From contig NC_088100.1 of NCBI RefSeq assembly GCF_036370855.1, positions 130,995,585 through 131,059,584 of the forward strand: a stretch of 64,000 nucleotides of DNA, given 5' to 3'. Positions 1 to 12,900 of this stretch are shown one piece after another; within the stretch, counting starts at the first letter, position 1, and the number at the start of each line of letters is the position of its first letter. The notes under the pieces are model-generated. The model searched no databases. It was not told the DNA's origin and saw only the letters and a list, made by a program, of their open reading frames with translations. A program made the translations under genes and the position numbers. The stretch is from Dromaius novaehollandiae (lineage: Eukaryota; Chordata; Aves; Casuariiformes; Dromaiidae).

Positions 1-1139
1 CTGGTCTTCCTGGAGAAAGTTTTATTGCTAACTTCAGAGGGAATAGGTCTGAGGCCCGTATAAAATATCCTGGAGAAGAAGAATGAGTACTGTATAAACT
101 CCTGAAGGAAATGGGACTCCCAGAAATGGCCTGAGTAAAAAAAGTAGTTTTACTAAATATATAGAACACTTAATTTACTAGAGAGAAGGAACAAACTCTG
201 GGGACAATTTTTTTTTTTTTAATTTAGCTGAGGTCCAGCTTCTATTTTTCAACCTTGAAAGATAAGTGGAAGCATCAAACAGGTTGAACGAGGCACTGTT
301 TCCCTGCTACAGGAACATGGCCCTTTGCACTGAGATTGTAATACAATCCATCCTCTCTGGGACTGCAAATGCTACAGTGCAAAACTGTGTTTGAAAACCT
401 CTTTTATCATTCATCGTCTCCAGACTGAAATCATTTTTGACAACCTCTGCAGAAAACAAGCAGCTTTCTGGCTACTGGCGAGCCGATTAAAGGGAGGAAA
501 CACATGTTCACTGTCAGACAGAGCCCCTGGAGAAAGCATTGACAACCTTTTAACCTCCTTTCCCAGTGAAAGTGCCCAAATGTTTCTCTGGAACAAAACC
601 TCAGCATTGTTTTAAGCATCTTTTCATTTAATGCACTATATTTTTCAAGATATGTTAAAAGTCAAAGGAATTCCATTTTAACATGGGATGTTCCAAAATC
701 AGTTCAATTCCCATGCAAATGACCATACAAAACATTATTAATAGGGAATATCTTTTTAGGAACCAACTTTTTTTCTTCTCTTTCTTCTTCTTCTTCTTCT
801 TCTTCTTTTTTTTTTACTGTCTGACCACAGTTTAAATACCAACACATTGAAAAGTTCACTAACCTCTACAGTGATTTCTCAAAACAAGCCAAAAAGCCAC
901 AGGAGTGAAATTTTCTGAACAGTAGGAAGGCTGACTAGCAGACATTATTAGCACTTTGAGCATTCAAATCTGGCCATGGAAACTTTTGCAGCTACAAGAT
1001 GCTGAGGCAGGAAGCACCACACATTACTGATGTATTTGTTATCAAGGGAACCGGTTTCCACTGTATTTAATCATCAGCAACAGGGTAAAATAAATTTTCA
1101 GAAGTAAAACAAGGATTTTTTTTTTTTTTTTTAAAGAAA
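1..1139. other. Non-coding AT-rich stretch
   Basis: I recognise no gene here. The stretch holds a T13 run at 208-220, a (CTT)n microsatellite, a T17 run near 1116-1132 and a perfect POU octamer ATGCAAAT at 713-720 inside an AT-rich patch (600-770). Short open frames at 391-619 occur on both strands and resemble no family. A conserved element around 600-770 is possible but unproven. Confidence 0.5.
771..816. repeat. (CTT)n microsatellite ending in a T run
   Basis: About ten CTT/TTC units, slightly irregular at the left end, run into a run of about eleven T. It is a pure polypyrimidine tract on the plus strand. Length polymorphism by replication slippage is expected; no function is implied. 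Confidence 0.93.
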
Positions 1140-1520
1140 GGGCTTTCAGAGCAATTGGCCTGGCTTTCTTTGTAGTTATAAACGTCCACTCAGAGGTTGT
1201 TTAACATTTAACCTTGCTATTTTTACCTTAATATCAGCAGCTGGAATAGTTCTGTCTGTTTTGATAAAATGAGACTTTTTTTCCATGTTCCATATTTGCT
1301 TTTACAGCTGAAAGGAACTGTTCCAGCTGAAGTAGGTAACTATAAAACTGCAGTGGTCTAAGCCGCCTGGGAGAGGAGTAGATTATTTGATTAAATGTTC
1401 CTGTAAGTAACTGCACCGGGCGCTGTCCAATAATGCATAATATTTGCTAATGAAAGATAAAAGGCTGCATGCTCTGCAGGCACGAAGCTCCTTGTGGATT
1501 CGGGATTCCTTTTCCAGCGT
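1140..1520. promoter_or_regulatory. Candidate conserved non-coding element with promoter-like motifs
   Basis: The block is compact, lacks simple repeats and is dense in binding-site-like words. Two E-boxes (CAGCTG) lie at 1305-1310 and 1324-1329, flanking the 11-bp inverted repeat GGAACTGTTCC at 1314-1324. A CCAAT box sits at 1427-1431, followed by an AT-rich homeodomain/POU-like stretch (TAATGCATAAT) and ATAAAAGG at 1457-1464. CCAAT and a TATA-like word 30 bp apart fit a core promoter with a plus-strand start near 1487-1495. This is inference; no transcript, splice site or downstream coding exon was recognised. It could equally be an enhancer. Confidence 0.35.
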
Positions 1521-2589
1521 CCTTGCTCTAGCTGTGCTCAATAGCTCTGCCTGGGTTTGCGCGTGGATTACGACTTGGCTGACGGTGGTGAAAGGGGGAA
1601 CTCAGAGCTGAAACTTGGCTTCTCCAGTGTCAGCCCCAAAGTACTTACTGCCTTTTGGCTTCTTATTTCATTTTTCTGCCTTCAAAAATAGCCGTGCTCT
1701 GACAATGGCGTTCAAAATGCAGCTACAGTCAGCAATGCTTCGACGGCAGCTTTATCCGCGTCCTTTGGGCATGGCAGCTGCTCATGGTCTGGGCAAGTTT
1801 TGCAATGCTCTTCCGCACATATCCAGCATTTTAAGTTGACTGGCTGGGACAAGTGGCACAGAAAAAGTCCCCTCTTACATCATTTCTCCCGGGTCCCCAA
1901 CTGGCTGAACCTGTCCCAAGCAGCCGGCGCAGGAGAAGGAGCCCTCAGCTTTGCAGCAGGGTTTCGCACATGGCTGGAAGTCGGTGGGACTCGTGCTTCC
2001 AAGGCATTTAAACGCCTTTGGAAAAAGGCCCACCCATGGAGGGAAGGTGGGTTTTCGCTGAGCACCTCGAACCAGTTGGGAAAGCCAAACCGTCGCCGCT
2101 TTCTTCTAACGCACTTGTGTCTTACCCTGGCGAGCATCCCCACCTAACGTAGTTCCCACGGTTACCTGAAACAATCTCATTCTTGTTTTAAGTAAGGCAA
2201 CTGCTGTAAAGGAGGAAATTTCCCTGAGAATGGAGTTATAAGAGCAGAAGCAGCAGTTCCTCAGTGTTTCTCCTTTCCAGGCGATGCCTACTGTGCAACT
2301 TTGACCATGCTCCCATATCCAGCAGTTTCACAACAGGACCTGGACATCTAAAAAGTCGCATTTTTCACCTTCTTCTGAAATCTGAAAGGACGTCCCTCCC
2401 CTCTTCTGAACTAGAGAATAAGTAAATCACCTTCTATACTCAAACTTGTGAAATCCTTCAGAGGAGAACCTGGGAGGATTTGCAAAAATGCCAAGAAATA
2501 ATTTTGAGCAAATTTGGTCAGCAATACCACAAAACAATAAACAGTAGTAACTTGAAATTTTTAGCTAAAGATCATGACATCCTTTCTAA
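1521..2589. other. Non-coding, moderately GC-rich
   Basis: Open frames of 74-115 codons occur here (1615-1839 and 1800-2147 plus, 1880-2143 minus) but overlap on both strands and match nothing I know. If the promoter-like block just upstream is real, this is where a transcript would begin, but no splice or coding signal supports one. Confidence 0.4.
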
Positions 2590-2599
2590 GCAAAGTAAA

Positions 2600-2735
2600 T
2601 ATCATTATGCCAATTTTGCAACTGGAAAAGCAGGGCCCCGGCAGATGAATGACACCTGAGGACAGCCGGTCAGTGGCAGAGCTGGAAATGGATGCCAGGC
2701 CCTCCCGTTCCCAGTCCCATGCTGAACACCTCCGG
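2600..2735 (-). mobile_element. MIR-type SINE fragment
   Basis: The plus strand reads like the reverse complement of an amniote MIR/CORE-SINE: a degenerate form of the CATTATCCCCATTTTGCA stretch, then GTCAGTGGCAGAGCTGGAAA and a gaacccaggtctcc-like part that has drifted. The tRNA-derived 5' end, with its B box, lies to the right and the LINE-like tail to the left, so the element is on the minus strand. It is heavily decayed and non-functional. The family was assigned from memory of the consensus; the ends are approximate. Confidence 0.65.
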
Positions 2736-2739
2736 CAAG

Positions 2740-4560
2740 ACGGCTTGCACATAACAGCTCCCTGGCATTCAAGGTTGGGGGAAAACACCACTTTATTTGG
2801 CCTAACCTGTTTATCACTGGTGATGAAATGCCTCGGATGCAGTCATCTTTCTAGTAAACGCTGCTGATTGTGGTCAGGCAAACTCCGATGTACAGCTACA
2901 GATAAGCCCAGGAAAACAGTTTATCCACTGCTAATTCAGGCATGCACAGCTTACCCCCTTCTTTACATAAAGGTCCAAGCAGGTGAGTTTAGTCTTCTTA
3001 TTTACCACTGTACAAAGCTTATTTTCTAGAAAAGGCCTTCTGTCTTGATTTGAAGTAGTCAAGGAAAAAAAAATTACCTTTTCTACCTCTTGTATTGTTT
3101 GAGCGGTTATTTACTCTACCTATAAAAAACTCTGCTTAATTTCCAATTCACATTTGTCTCTTTTTACCTTCCTGATACTGGTTTTGTTTTGCAGTTTTTA
3201 TCCCCAACATAAAGAATTTTGCATTGCTCGGTGCCTTCTTCCTCTGACAGATTCTTCAGATCAGGTCACCTCCCCACCTTCCTTCCCGCAAAGCTAAGCA
3301 GGCAGGTCCTGACCTCTTAAACACCTAATGGTGTTTCCTACAGCTTCTCGCTGGATTCTAACTTACGCCCGAACATCATTTTAACAAGCCGAAACCCAAA
3401 CTGTATGTTCCGGTACGAGACTTAGCAACAAGAAATATAAATAGATTCACATCCCTACTCTTATTTCTGTTTATATGTCCAAGGATGACAGGAGTGATTT
3501 TTGCTAGCACATGACACTGAGGCTTTGCTTGACCATTGTAACCTCTAAATCATTTTTGGAGTTCAAGAATCCCATAAGACAGCTCCATTCTTGTGGCATG
3601 AAAATACAGCTGAAAATATCTTTTAATTGGTGAAGGTTAGCAAGAGATTGAGCCTACTCTAAACAATTTCTCTTCCTCATCACTATTTACTGGCATAAGT
3701 ATAGAAATTAGTCATTGTTATTACCTCATCAGTATTTACCAACATTAAGTGTATAAATAATTCAGTGATATTCATATTATTATTACGTATAATACTATGA
3801 ATTATTGTAATAAAAAATGTACAGTAGTAACTATTAGAAGGTCAACATTAATCAACATTTGCCTCAGTTATGTTTGAGACAGCACAGTCTCCTGTACCCT
3901 CAGAATAGGAAATAAATGTGGTACCTCAGATACCACAGTATGGTAACAGTTGGCAGATGTTGCTTTTAAAATGGTAACCATCATAACAAGAAATTTAACT
4001 GGAAGGCGCGTTGTGTCATATTTGTTAAATAACTGTGGCTTTCCAGTTTTCTAAACGCTCACCTAAATGATCAACCACAACATCTTCAGAGAAACTTGTC
4101 TGAAAAACTGCTCAAAGAGCAACTATGTCCTGTAGAGCCAATTGAAAAGCTTCTGTCAAAAACTTCTGCTTTGGTGGTAAGTGGCTTGCTGGGGGGAAAA
4201 AATGGACCAAAAAGACTCCTTGAAAACAAAAAAAAATGTTTCTAGTAGCCAGCTGCCCAAACTTTTCAGATTAACTTCCTAAATTTTATGCAGGTGTCAA
4301 AACCTATACTTTTCTCATTGGACTTTTCTATTAAAATACTTCTGGTTTCAAAGGCAGAGTCAGAAAAAGGTTGGGGAGAAGCCCAGTTTTTGTTTCCGTA
4401 ATTTTTGTAAAGATTAATCATTTCTCAAATAGCTGCCATGTCTTGTCTCATAGCGTTTAGGCTATAATTTTACTATGATGATTCTTAGACAAAAAAGGTA
4501 AAACATCGCATGTAGTCACTGTCCAGCATTGGGAAGAGAGGAACACGGCTCACATGGGAT
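2740..4560. other. AT-rich non-coding stretch
   Basis: No gene, repeat family or CpG island was recognised. 3660-3860 is particularly AT-rich with TAAT-like words and could be regulatory. Nothing further can be supported. Confidence 0.5.
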
Positions 4561-5280
4561 TTTGCAGGAGCTCTGCCCCGGGGGAACAGGACCCGTCTCA
4601 AAGCCTTGCTGTATAGAGGGGGACCGTACAGGCTGCGTGGTCTGAGTGTTTCATCAGTATCTGCCTTATCGTTGAATCCACTGCTTTGCTATTGCCTCTT
4701 TTTACTCTTTAAAATTCTCATCTACTTCCAGAGCTGTATGAAAAAAGAGTCACCACATCCCCCAGTGCAATTCTTGCGCAAATACGTTGCTAGAGGAGGT
4801 GCTGGTATGGTTGCTTGTTCTGCCCAGGGAAAGGCCCCTGAGAAGTCCCTGAGCAATCTTCTCCTGTGCCGGGGAGGCCACAGTGCTCCCGCTAACGGGG
4901 GGAAGGCTGAATCAAAGTTTGACCAGACTCCCTCATCTTGTGTGAGAGATCTAGACACTGTCCCACAGGGATTATTTAAATTCAAGTCCAGCGTGAGACT
5001 TCACCTGGGTCGTGGGAGGGGGCAAGGACATTAAACCTCGGTGACTAATTCCTCTCCTTTCAACCCTACGTCTAGATTTTAAAAGAAGCTTTTCCACTAG
5101 TCATTACGGTCAGAGCACTTTGCCTCTCCTCAAGTCACCGTAGAGCATCTGCCAAAGCTAATGTGCTTCCCATTTTGTAGGTAACCCGTATTTGACTTCT
5201 GTTACGATCCCTCCTGTCTATTCTGTCTATGAGTGGGGGCCCATCGCTATGGATCTTATTGCCATCACACCCCAAACTAA
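4561..5280. other. Non-coding stretch with one unassigned 142-codon frame
   Basis: An open frame at 4606-5034 (plus) would encode a protein with a leucine/phenylalanine-rich stretch near residues 23-42, but the minus strand carries an overlapping 87-codon frame and no family resemblance is visible. I treat it as chance. Confidence 0.4.
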
Positions 5281-5284
5281 GGCT

Positions 5285-5310
5285 TACATACATACATATA
5301 AACACACACA

Positions 5311-5355
<45 letters not shown>
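5285..5355. repeat. Compound (CATA)n-(CA)n-(CT)n microsatellite
   Basis: A short CATA/CACA stretch (5287-5310) passes directly into roughly 22 CT units (5310-5354), broken once by TT. The CT part is a polypyrimidine mirror repeat able in principle to form triplex DNA. Predicted reading frames through it are low-complexity serine/leucine runs and are not genes. Confidence 0.95.
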
Positions 5356-5357
<2 letters not shown>

Positions 5358-8300
5358 CACCATATCTGTGCAGAAAAAGAAAAAGACAAAATGTCCAAAT
5401 GCCACAGAGACATTCTGACACTTAGTGGAAGACAAACAGCTCCGCAAACTTCTCATCTTTTTTCTCTCTCCAAGCCATATTTTGATTCAACAACTAAACT
5501 CCATCAACAAGAAATCACCTTCAAAACTGACAGGTCATAGCTGGTATATACGAAGTCAGACAATGATGAGTTATGCTTCCTATTGCGAGGTTGACCAAGT
5601 TCCTCCAACAATTTTGCCTGACACTTTATAGGAAGAAAACTGAAAGAGGTTAAATCTGCAGTACCACAAGATGACTTTGATTAAAGGGAAAAGTTGTGAT
5701 CATTTTCAACAGCAAATTAGCTAGGGATGTTCAAATTATAAATTTAAGTTTCCATTAACGAAAAAAAATCAGTATCTGCTATGACTTTTCACTGAAAAAA
5801 CAACAAAAGCCATGAGAGACTGTCAATCAGAAAAGGAGATGTTTCCACCAAGAGTGGAGAGAATCAATTAGTAAACTAAGAAACAACTGAAAAAAAGAAA
5901 GTGTTTTCACAACACACAGAAATACCTGAAAATTTTTGCTACCAAATTCTAGCATGACAAGGGAAAGTAGGAAAATACTTCTGTTAAACTAATGGCATCC
6001 ATCTATTCCTCCAGCCATAAGAGAGGCAACCCTTGGCTCAACTGTCCCTCTGCCCTGACCCGTTCCTGTTTTTCTCATCTTGGAGTGTATGCACACAAAC
6101 GCCTGTACAACTCTCCGGGTCAAACCCAACTTTTTCTTGCTATTACAGACTGTCCACGGTCTATGGGACCAAGACCCAATGAGTAAAGGTGATGAAGAAT
6201 TCTTCCATTTCATGAAGGCTTCCTACATCCATCAGAGATTACAAAACCTTTCATCGATACCCCATACACACCCAGTCAAATTACATTTTTTTCTGTGAAA
6301 CTAGAAAGGCTGTAGCAAAATTCAGTCAGTACTTATGCCACTTTATAACTCTTATTTTGACATGCAACACACCAAAACCAAAGGTAAGCAATTATTAAAA
6401 ACTATCATTCTCACTGCCTTTAATGCACCTCACCAGAGAAGACACAATAGTTCCACACGATACACTATTAGTTATTAGATGCATCAACTATTACTCCATA
6501 TGCAAATTCCCCACTCACAGATAATTAGAGAGACAGCGTTCAGGTAAAACTTGGGGCATGCATGAAATCATCTTGTTGAGGATGTGATTCAAAACACAGT
6601 CAATTGCATTTATTTCACTGGGCTGGGATCAAGCCCTTTGTGAATGGCATATACGTGTGTTTGTATGTGTTTCACGCAATGTAACTCACATGTCCATTTT
6701 TGGTCATTTGTTCATTTTTGAAATGCTAAATGCAAAATCAGGAAAGAAAAAGACTGACATTTAGAGAGTTTCATGATCCTCATAAAGGCATCAACCCACC
6801 TTACAAATTTTCCTTGTATATAAACAAAAAGATGTCCAATGCCTAAAACTGCAAATTTAATTAGAGGTTGTTTCTTATAGACTATGCATATAGCTTAGTT
6901 CTTCATCCCTAACTTTAGAAGCTGCAGAACCAGATACAGAGCTTGGATTATTCCTCAGGCTCTTACTAAGCCTTAATATCAGTTATTTCTCTGACATCCC
7001 AATAGATGTTGTTTTTTAAAATATATAGTTCCATGTAAACATGCCTCTTGAAAGAAGCCAAACACTGACCGAAGTTTGTCCTGATGAAACAGGCTGTCAA
7101 AACTCTTGCTAACATTAACAATAGCAAGGAAGTCTTTTATTGTGTTTGAGTTAGGCTATACTGGCCTGTTTAGGAAAACAAGAGAAAGAAAGAAAGAAAA
7201 AAGAAAATTAAGCAAGAACCATCTTAAAGCTCAGGGAAACCTTCTAGTGTCTTGGAAAAATACAGCTCACACCTTCCCACATTCACGTAACTCCATACTT
7301 TCTAGCGTTCACTGTGTTTTCTCGCTCAGGCTTGCATACAACATCCACCACAACGATACCTCATTCGCAAGAAAGCAAGGTCTGGGGCCGTGCTGCCTAG
7401 TGTGAGTGGAAGCCTGAGAAACCCCATGGGAAATCCCATCTTCGCAAGAGTCCCAGGCTTGTGGTGTGGGCATCAGAAATTCAGACAGTTGGGAGAAGCC
7501 CCAAAAATGGGCTTCCCAACTTTTTGAGGTTCGTCTCTCTAAACAAGAGCAAAACCCATGAGCAAACTTCATCATTAAGACTGAGAGAGTGTTATTGCAA
7601 GTTGAGCCTCAAATTAAACATGTGCAGTAACTCATGGGTCATTAAAATGGAAAGACTCGCGCTCAGCTTCAAGGGCAACCGGGTCTGCTTATACAAGCTG
7701 CTCCAGCTAGGCACAGCGGGATGAGCGAAAGGCAGAGCGTCAGCCCTGGGGCTGCGGTTGCTCTGGTGTACCACCAGCCACACCTGACAGGCAGTGCTTT
7801 CTCTGTTAATAATATGTGTTACAGCTATCCTGTGGAATGCTTAATTAAAGTGATATTTTGTTTCAGACGAATAATCTCTGACTGTTTTATTGTCATTTGA
7901 CATTAAATTGCAATTCGCCATGCCACATACATTTCTACACACGTTGTCAATATGATCACAAAGGCAACGTTATTGACCAAGAACATAATACTTACTGAGT
8001 GCCTTGAGAAAACACTAGGATTTTTAAAGTTCTACTTTCTCCTTTTTGTTGTTAAACCTCAATTGCTCTGGGTTTTTTTTAAAGCTCTTTGCTGCCCAAT
8101 AACTTAAAGTGCTAACAGAATTTAATATCCAGTTGTCATGCACGGCTCAGCTCTCACCACAGCTTTCTGTGAACTGCGTTCCAACCTAGGTCAGCTTTTC
8201 CCTCGCCTATATATCACCGCCCAGGTCACGGACTGCAAAGCGGACACGGGACATGTCACTGCCCAGCTCCATGCCGCTTCTGCCTGGCTGGAAGAGCCAC

Positions 8301-9300
8301 CGGGGAAGAGCTTGTGCCGGGCGGTCGCCCTCCAGTCTCAGCCCCTTCTCTTCTCCCTGGTGCCACGTATTGAATTCCGGCTCCCTCCTTCGGGCTACAT
8401 GAATCATTCCTGCCACGAACTTGTGACCCTGGCTCTGTAATGCGGCGCGTTACTATACCAGGACCATACGGTGGATAATGTGCAGCTACTTTGGGCTGTA
8501 CGAGACCTGACAGTCCAAAAGCTGCACTGAATTAGCGCAAGCCAGCGCGTATCGCAGCAGAGTTCAGTGTGCACTGGGAATAAAACGCTTGGGTAGTATT
8601 TCCTAAATTCTGAGCAAAAAGCTAAATCCGTGCCCTCTCCTGTTTCACTCTGATTGAAGAGGTAAATAAAATAGAATAGGCTTACATGAAAATGTTGTCC
8701 GTTTTAGTGCCATACTACTTCTGCTTTACCAGCAGGCTGAAAAGGTTGTATATTTTCTCTGTATTTCCTGCTTTGGGCTTCAATATCTGGAATCGAGGTA
8801 GTGCATTTTCTTTCAAAAAGTTTCAGAAGTCTACATTTAGTTTGGGTTAAGTTCAATTTCAGCTGGATTTTTCCAAGCTCACCAATCTTAAATATAGCCT
8901 TGGCTAAGACAAGATCCTTCAACAGGCTGAAAAATCTTACTAATTCTGAGTTAGCGAGTTACCCTTGCCCAATCACAAACCCAACTGCAATGGGAAATAA
9001 GAGCATCCCACTGACATATAGGAAAGTTAAGCAGATGCAGGGTCTGGTCTTTCACTTACAGTAAGGTCGTCATTAGTTACTCTTGCAATGGCTCATTTGA
9101 TTAAATACTATGCTATTGTCTTGCAATTATGTGTATTAAGTGGAAAAAATACTCAAGTTCAATTAAGGAGGTATATTTACTGTAGTGTGTTTCATGAAGC
9201 TGCTGCGTTGCCACAAGTAATGAATGATGACTATGCTTTTTTTTTTTTCGGGAAATGGCAAAATAAGTATTCTCAGAGAAGTGGCTGGCCTGTGTAATTT
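5356..9300. other. Non-coding stretch, mostly AT-rich
   Basis: No gene was recognised in this 4 kb. A short (GAAA)n tract lies near 7180-7205. 8140-8580 is more CpG-rich than its surroundings, with overlapping frames on both strands (8138-8440 plus, 8207-8416 minus). No repeat family was identified. Confidence 0.5.
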
Positions 9301-9308
9301 GATGAGCT

Positions 9309-9394
9309 CACTTAAATTGTTCGACTGTGGATCAAAAAAGCAAATTATAATCACTTGAATAGTTCGACTGTGGATCAAAAAAGTAAATTATATA
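9309..9394. repeat. 43-bp tandem duplication, two copies
   Basis: Copy one (9309-9351) and copy two (9352-9394) share the core GTTCGACTGTGGATCAAAA and differ at about four positions. There is no spacer and the copies abut exactly. It lies in AT-rich single-copy-looking DNA just left of an enhancer-like block. The few differences suggest a fairly old local duplication. Confidence 0.9.
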
Positions 9395-9419
9395 AGTGGA
9401 TACTGCAATGCAGAAACAT

Positions 9420-9960
9420 GTGGACACAGCTGTAGTGTCATGTGTCGCAGCTCCACTCCTTGCCAGCTGGCATCGGCACAAAGGCAGGCCAAGCCAAACA
9501 ATTCCTGTTATTCATAACAGCAAATGTGCATTCAAAACACACAGTGTAGGCTTTATAAAATAACTTGGTATTCAAATGGATGCACACTGTGGAATTGTTT
9601 TTTAATCACGCATTGCTGTGCGCCAGGCCAACAGGCCAAATTGTTCTAGTGGTCCAGAAGTTCTTGTCTTTACCTAAAGCAGTGCAAACGCAGGTCCTGG
9701 CCTGCTGATAGCTGGGTTGTTTGTGCTTGTGGTTTGCAGTGCTCCTTGTACACTCGAGAAATAGATGTGCACCCTCAGTACATTAAATATTCAGCCTTTC
9801 AATTAACAATGTGCACAACATGCACATTTACGTGTATATTATAATCAGAACTTCCCTAGCATAGAAAATCACATGTCATTAAGGACTCTAGTTAGTGAGA
9901 AAGCAAGCAGTTAGGATAGTTTCGCATACAAACTCCTTCTAGACTGCATTTATATTTAGA
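9420..9960. promoter_or_regulatory. Candidate enhancer / conserved non-coding block
   Basis: The block is free of simple repeats and rich in transcription-factor-like words: a RUNX-type TGTGGTTTG at 9728-9736, several TGCACA/TGTGCA words, and a perfect 8-bp inverted repeat AATGTGCA-5nt-TGCACATT at 9808-9828. No coding potential is seen. Its texture is that of vertebrate developmental enhancers, but conservation cannot be shown from one sequence. Confidence 0.3.
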
Positions 9961-12900
9961 ACTTAAATATGAAATGCCAGAGGTATTCACTGTGCTCCTC
10001 TATATGGGGACCTCTTCCAAGTATGCAAATAGGCTCGGCACATCTAACCTCAATGGGGAGCTCATGAAATATGCTCCTGCTGATGGAGAATTAAAAAAGG
10101 GAAGGGGGAGTTTAATTCAGCTCTTTCCATTGCTATTGAGACAACTCTTCCTTAAAATCCACCCTCCCGACAACCAGCCTCTTCCTCTCTACCAGCAATC
10201 CAAATCAGTTTTTTATTATTGTAGGATCCAGCCTTACTGTAGCATATCTCAAGTTTTGCCATACCAAGAGAATGAACAGTGAAAAGACCGCAGAAGGTTA
10301 TGGGTGAAGTCATGCAAAACATGATAAAAAAATAAATAAATAAAGCCCGGCTCCTCCGAAGGTCTATGCCAACATTGCTGCTCTGAAGTCCATGGCAACC
10401 TGCTAACATACTCCAGGTAACAATCTGGTAAGGATCTGTGAGTTTAAATATAGCCAAACTTAAAATAATACTGTGTAGCTTCCAAATTTCCCCTCCTTTT
10501 ACAAGAAGCCCCTGTCCCCACGGCAGGGCAGGGCCCTCGGTTACTTCTAGGAGAGCCATCAAGTGCTTCATCTCCGCCGTGCCAGAAGAGAGCGGGTGGG
10601 GGCCGGGAGAAAACGTTTCCCTCGGACGAAGCCAACTAAGCTGCATTCCAAGGAAAGTGAATATTATGATCTGTTACCGCAACGCTGCACAGCCTTCTGC
10701 TGATTACGGCTCGCTTCTGGCTGCAGGACCTTTGCGTGTGTGTGCTCAAGGCCACCTCTCCAAGTTGCATTATTTTCTCCAGAAAAGGAATAATGAGCTT
10801 TCTGACTAAACAAAACAGATGTAAACGGCTCAGCAGCAACTCCCCTTTTTTCACCCTCTCCACTCTTTCAGCCCCTTGTCGGAGGTGATCGGGCACGACT
10901 TCAGCTGGGGTCCATTGACCTGGATCCAGGGAGATCCACAGGGCTATTGCAATCTCCACCTTGCCGAGGACCTGGCCCTTAGCTTGTTCTGAAACAGGCC
11001 GTTATCTTTGCCAACAGCGAGAGACCTCTCTTCCGAGGACACATAAATACGGTCTGCACATGGAGGCAACGGAGTGGGCTGACACAGCTTCCCTTACCTT
11101 GTTTACAGTAGCCACGCTTTACTGTTTGGTGTCTAAGATTTGCCAAGTAGCATTCCAGCCTTTTCCCCCTGGAAACAGAGGTGAAGCGAATTACACTAAC
11201 ACATTTTTTCTGTGCATCTTTTATAGCCTGTATTCTTGAAAAGTAGCCTCTTTCCAATCTTCAGACTATAATTGGTATACAGGTTAATAAATACCAGACA
11301 TCTCCTATCAGGCAACATGTTTTAACTAGGCACGTCATTAACATGGATTACTTAGGCCATGTCTCCTATCGAATTAGTGGTCTATAGGCCAGTTCCAGGG
11401 AAGGGCTTGGGGGCCTGTATGTTGGTATTGAAACATCTAAACTTTGGCCCCAACCTCAAAAGAAAGTGTGAAACGCCTTGGAAAAAATCCCAGCTCTTAG
11501 GCTTTAACTGAAGGGAAAGGCAAAACTCCAGCAGACATCCACAGAGCCCGTGAGCCCTAACCAGGAGCAGGGTCGGGCTGAATTCAAGCGGGATGGTTTA
11601 AAAGGGACTTTGCATTAGTTTAACCCTTCTCCGGCGAATAGTGCTGCTGGCCTGTTTGCCATCAACTTCAGCAGGAGGCAAGGGAGGTGAGGATCAGGCC
11701 TTCGGAAATTCAACTCCCATATTGAGTATGCAAATCTTTCGCCGGGTGCTTTGAAAAATGGATCTGAAACATCTAGTGAAAGATTAGAACAGACAGACAG
11801 ACAGGGAGCGTCTACCAGATGTCTGCAGATGGTCCAGAAGCATTTAATGGCGACTAGCGCAAGTCCATATGGTTGTGCAAGCAGAGCTGGATGACTAGTT
11901 CTTTTCCTTTTGCAGGAAAAGCCAAAGGACGCTGGAAAGTCCACAGTAGCTGCAGGGAGAGGTGACCAGTGTAAAAGCAAAATAACACCCCCCCCTCCCG
12001 CCCCAATTCCCGTGCTAATGATCCTAGGTAGTCTTCATAAAACAGAGAAAGGTATTCATTTGTTGTTTCCTTTAAAAATCATTTTTTACTTAACAGTGTC
12101 CTCTTAAACTTGTATTACGCTCAATAATAAAATTAACTGAGTTCCATGTAAACCAACAGATGTTTCAGCAACAAGGGTTTGGGTGTTTTTCAGTGCAGAC
12201 ACAATTGCTCACAGATGTTACCTGCCATATCCAAGTGATTTTTTCGGACTTGCTGTTTCATATGTGGAGTTAGTGATGAGCACAAGAAAAAGCAGAAGCT
12301 ACGGCAAGGACCATGTACTTTCTATCAGCTGGTCTCCCAAATCCACAAAAGCTAGGACCATCCTCCTGTGTAAGGAAACCAGAAGCAGACATTTCAGGCA
12401 CATACTGCACATCAAACCCTGCTTGAAACTCCTGCTGAGCCTGTTTATGACAGCGTAATCCTCTCCAAAAACGGCTAATATAAAATGCTATTTTTTTATT
12501 TGGCCATGATGTTGTTATCCGATAGCAAAATTAGATTGACTGCATTGCTAGTGATACACACTTAACAGGGGGACACATAAAAAAAGGCAATAAAAGCATG
12601 AAAATTCCCTCTGATTCCTTTTTTCTCCCCCATATTCAACTGTAATAGCTTTACCGAGCTGCAAAAAAACCATCTCTGGAATAAAGATATATTATTACAG
12701 TCTCCAAACAAGCAAACGAATGCTCATACAGTGTGCTTAACGTGATATAAAGCACGGGCAACCCTCACGAGCTGGACACACGTCGTTACAAGGCTTGGAC
12801 CGGGCTGGGAGGATGCGCTGAGTGCAAACCTGCCTTCCGTGGCGGCCCCCCGCTTCTTGTGCCATGGTGCAGTGGGATGACGGCGGGATGCTTCATTTCC

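Noticed and set aside
5287..5540. Frames through the (CT)n microsatellite
   Set aside because: Low-complexity serine/leucine runs caused by the repeat.
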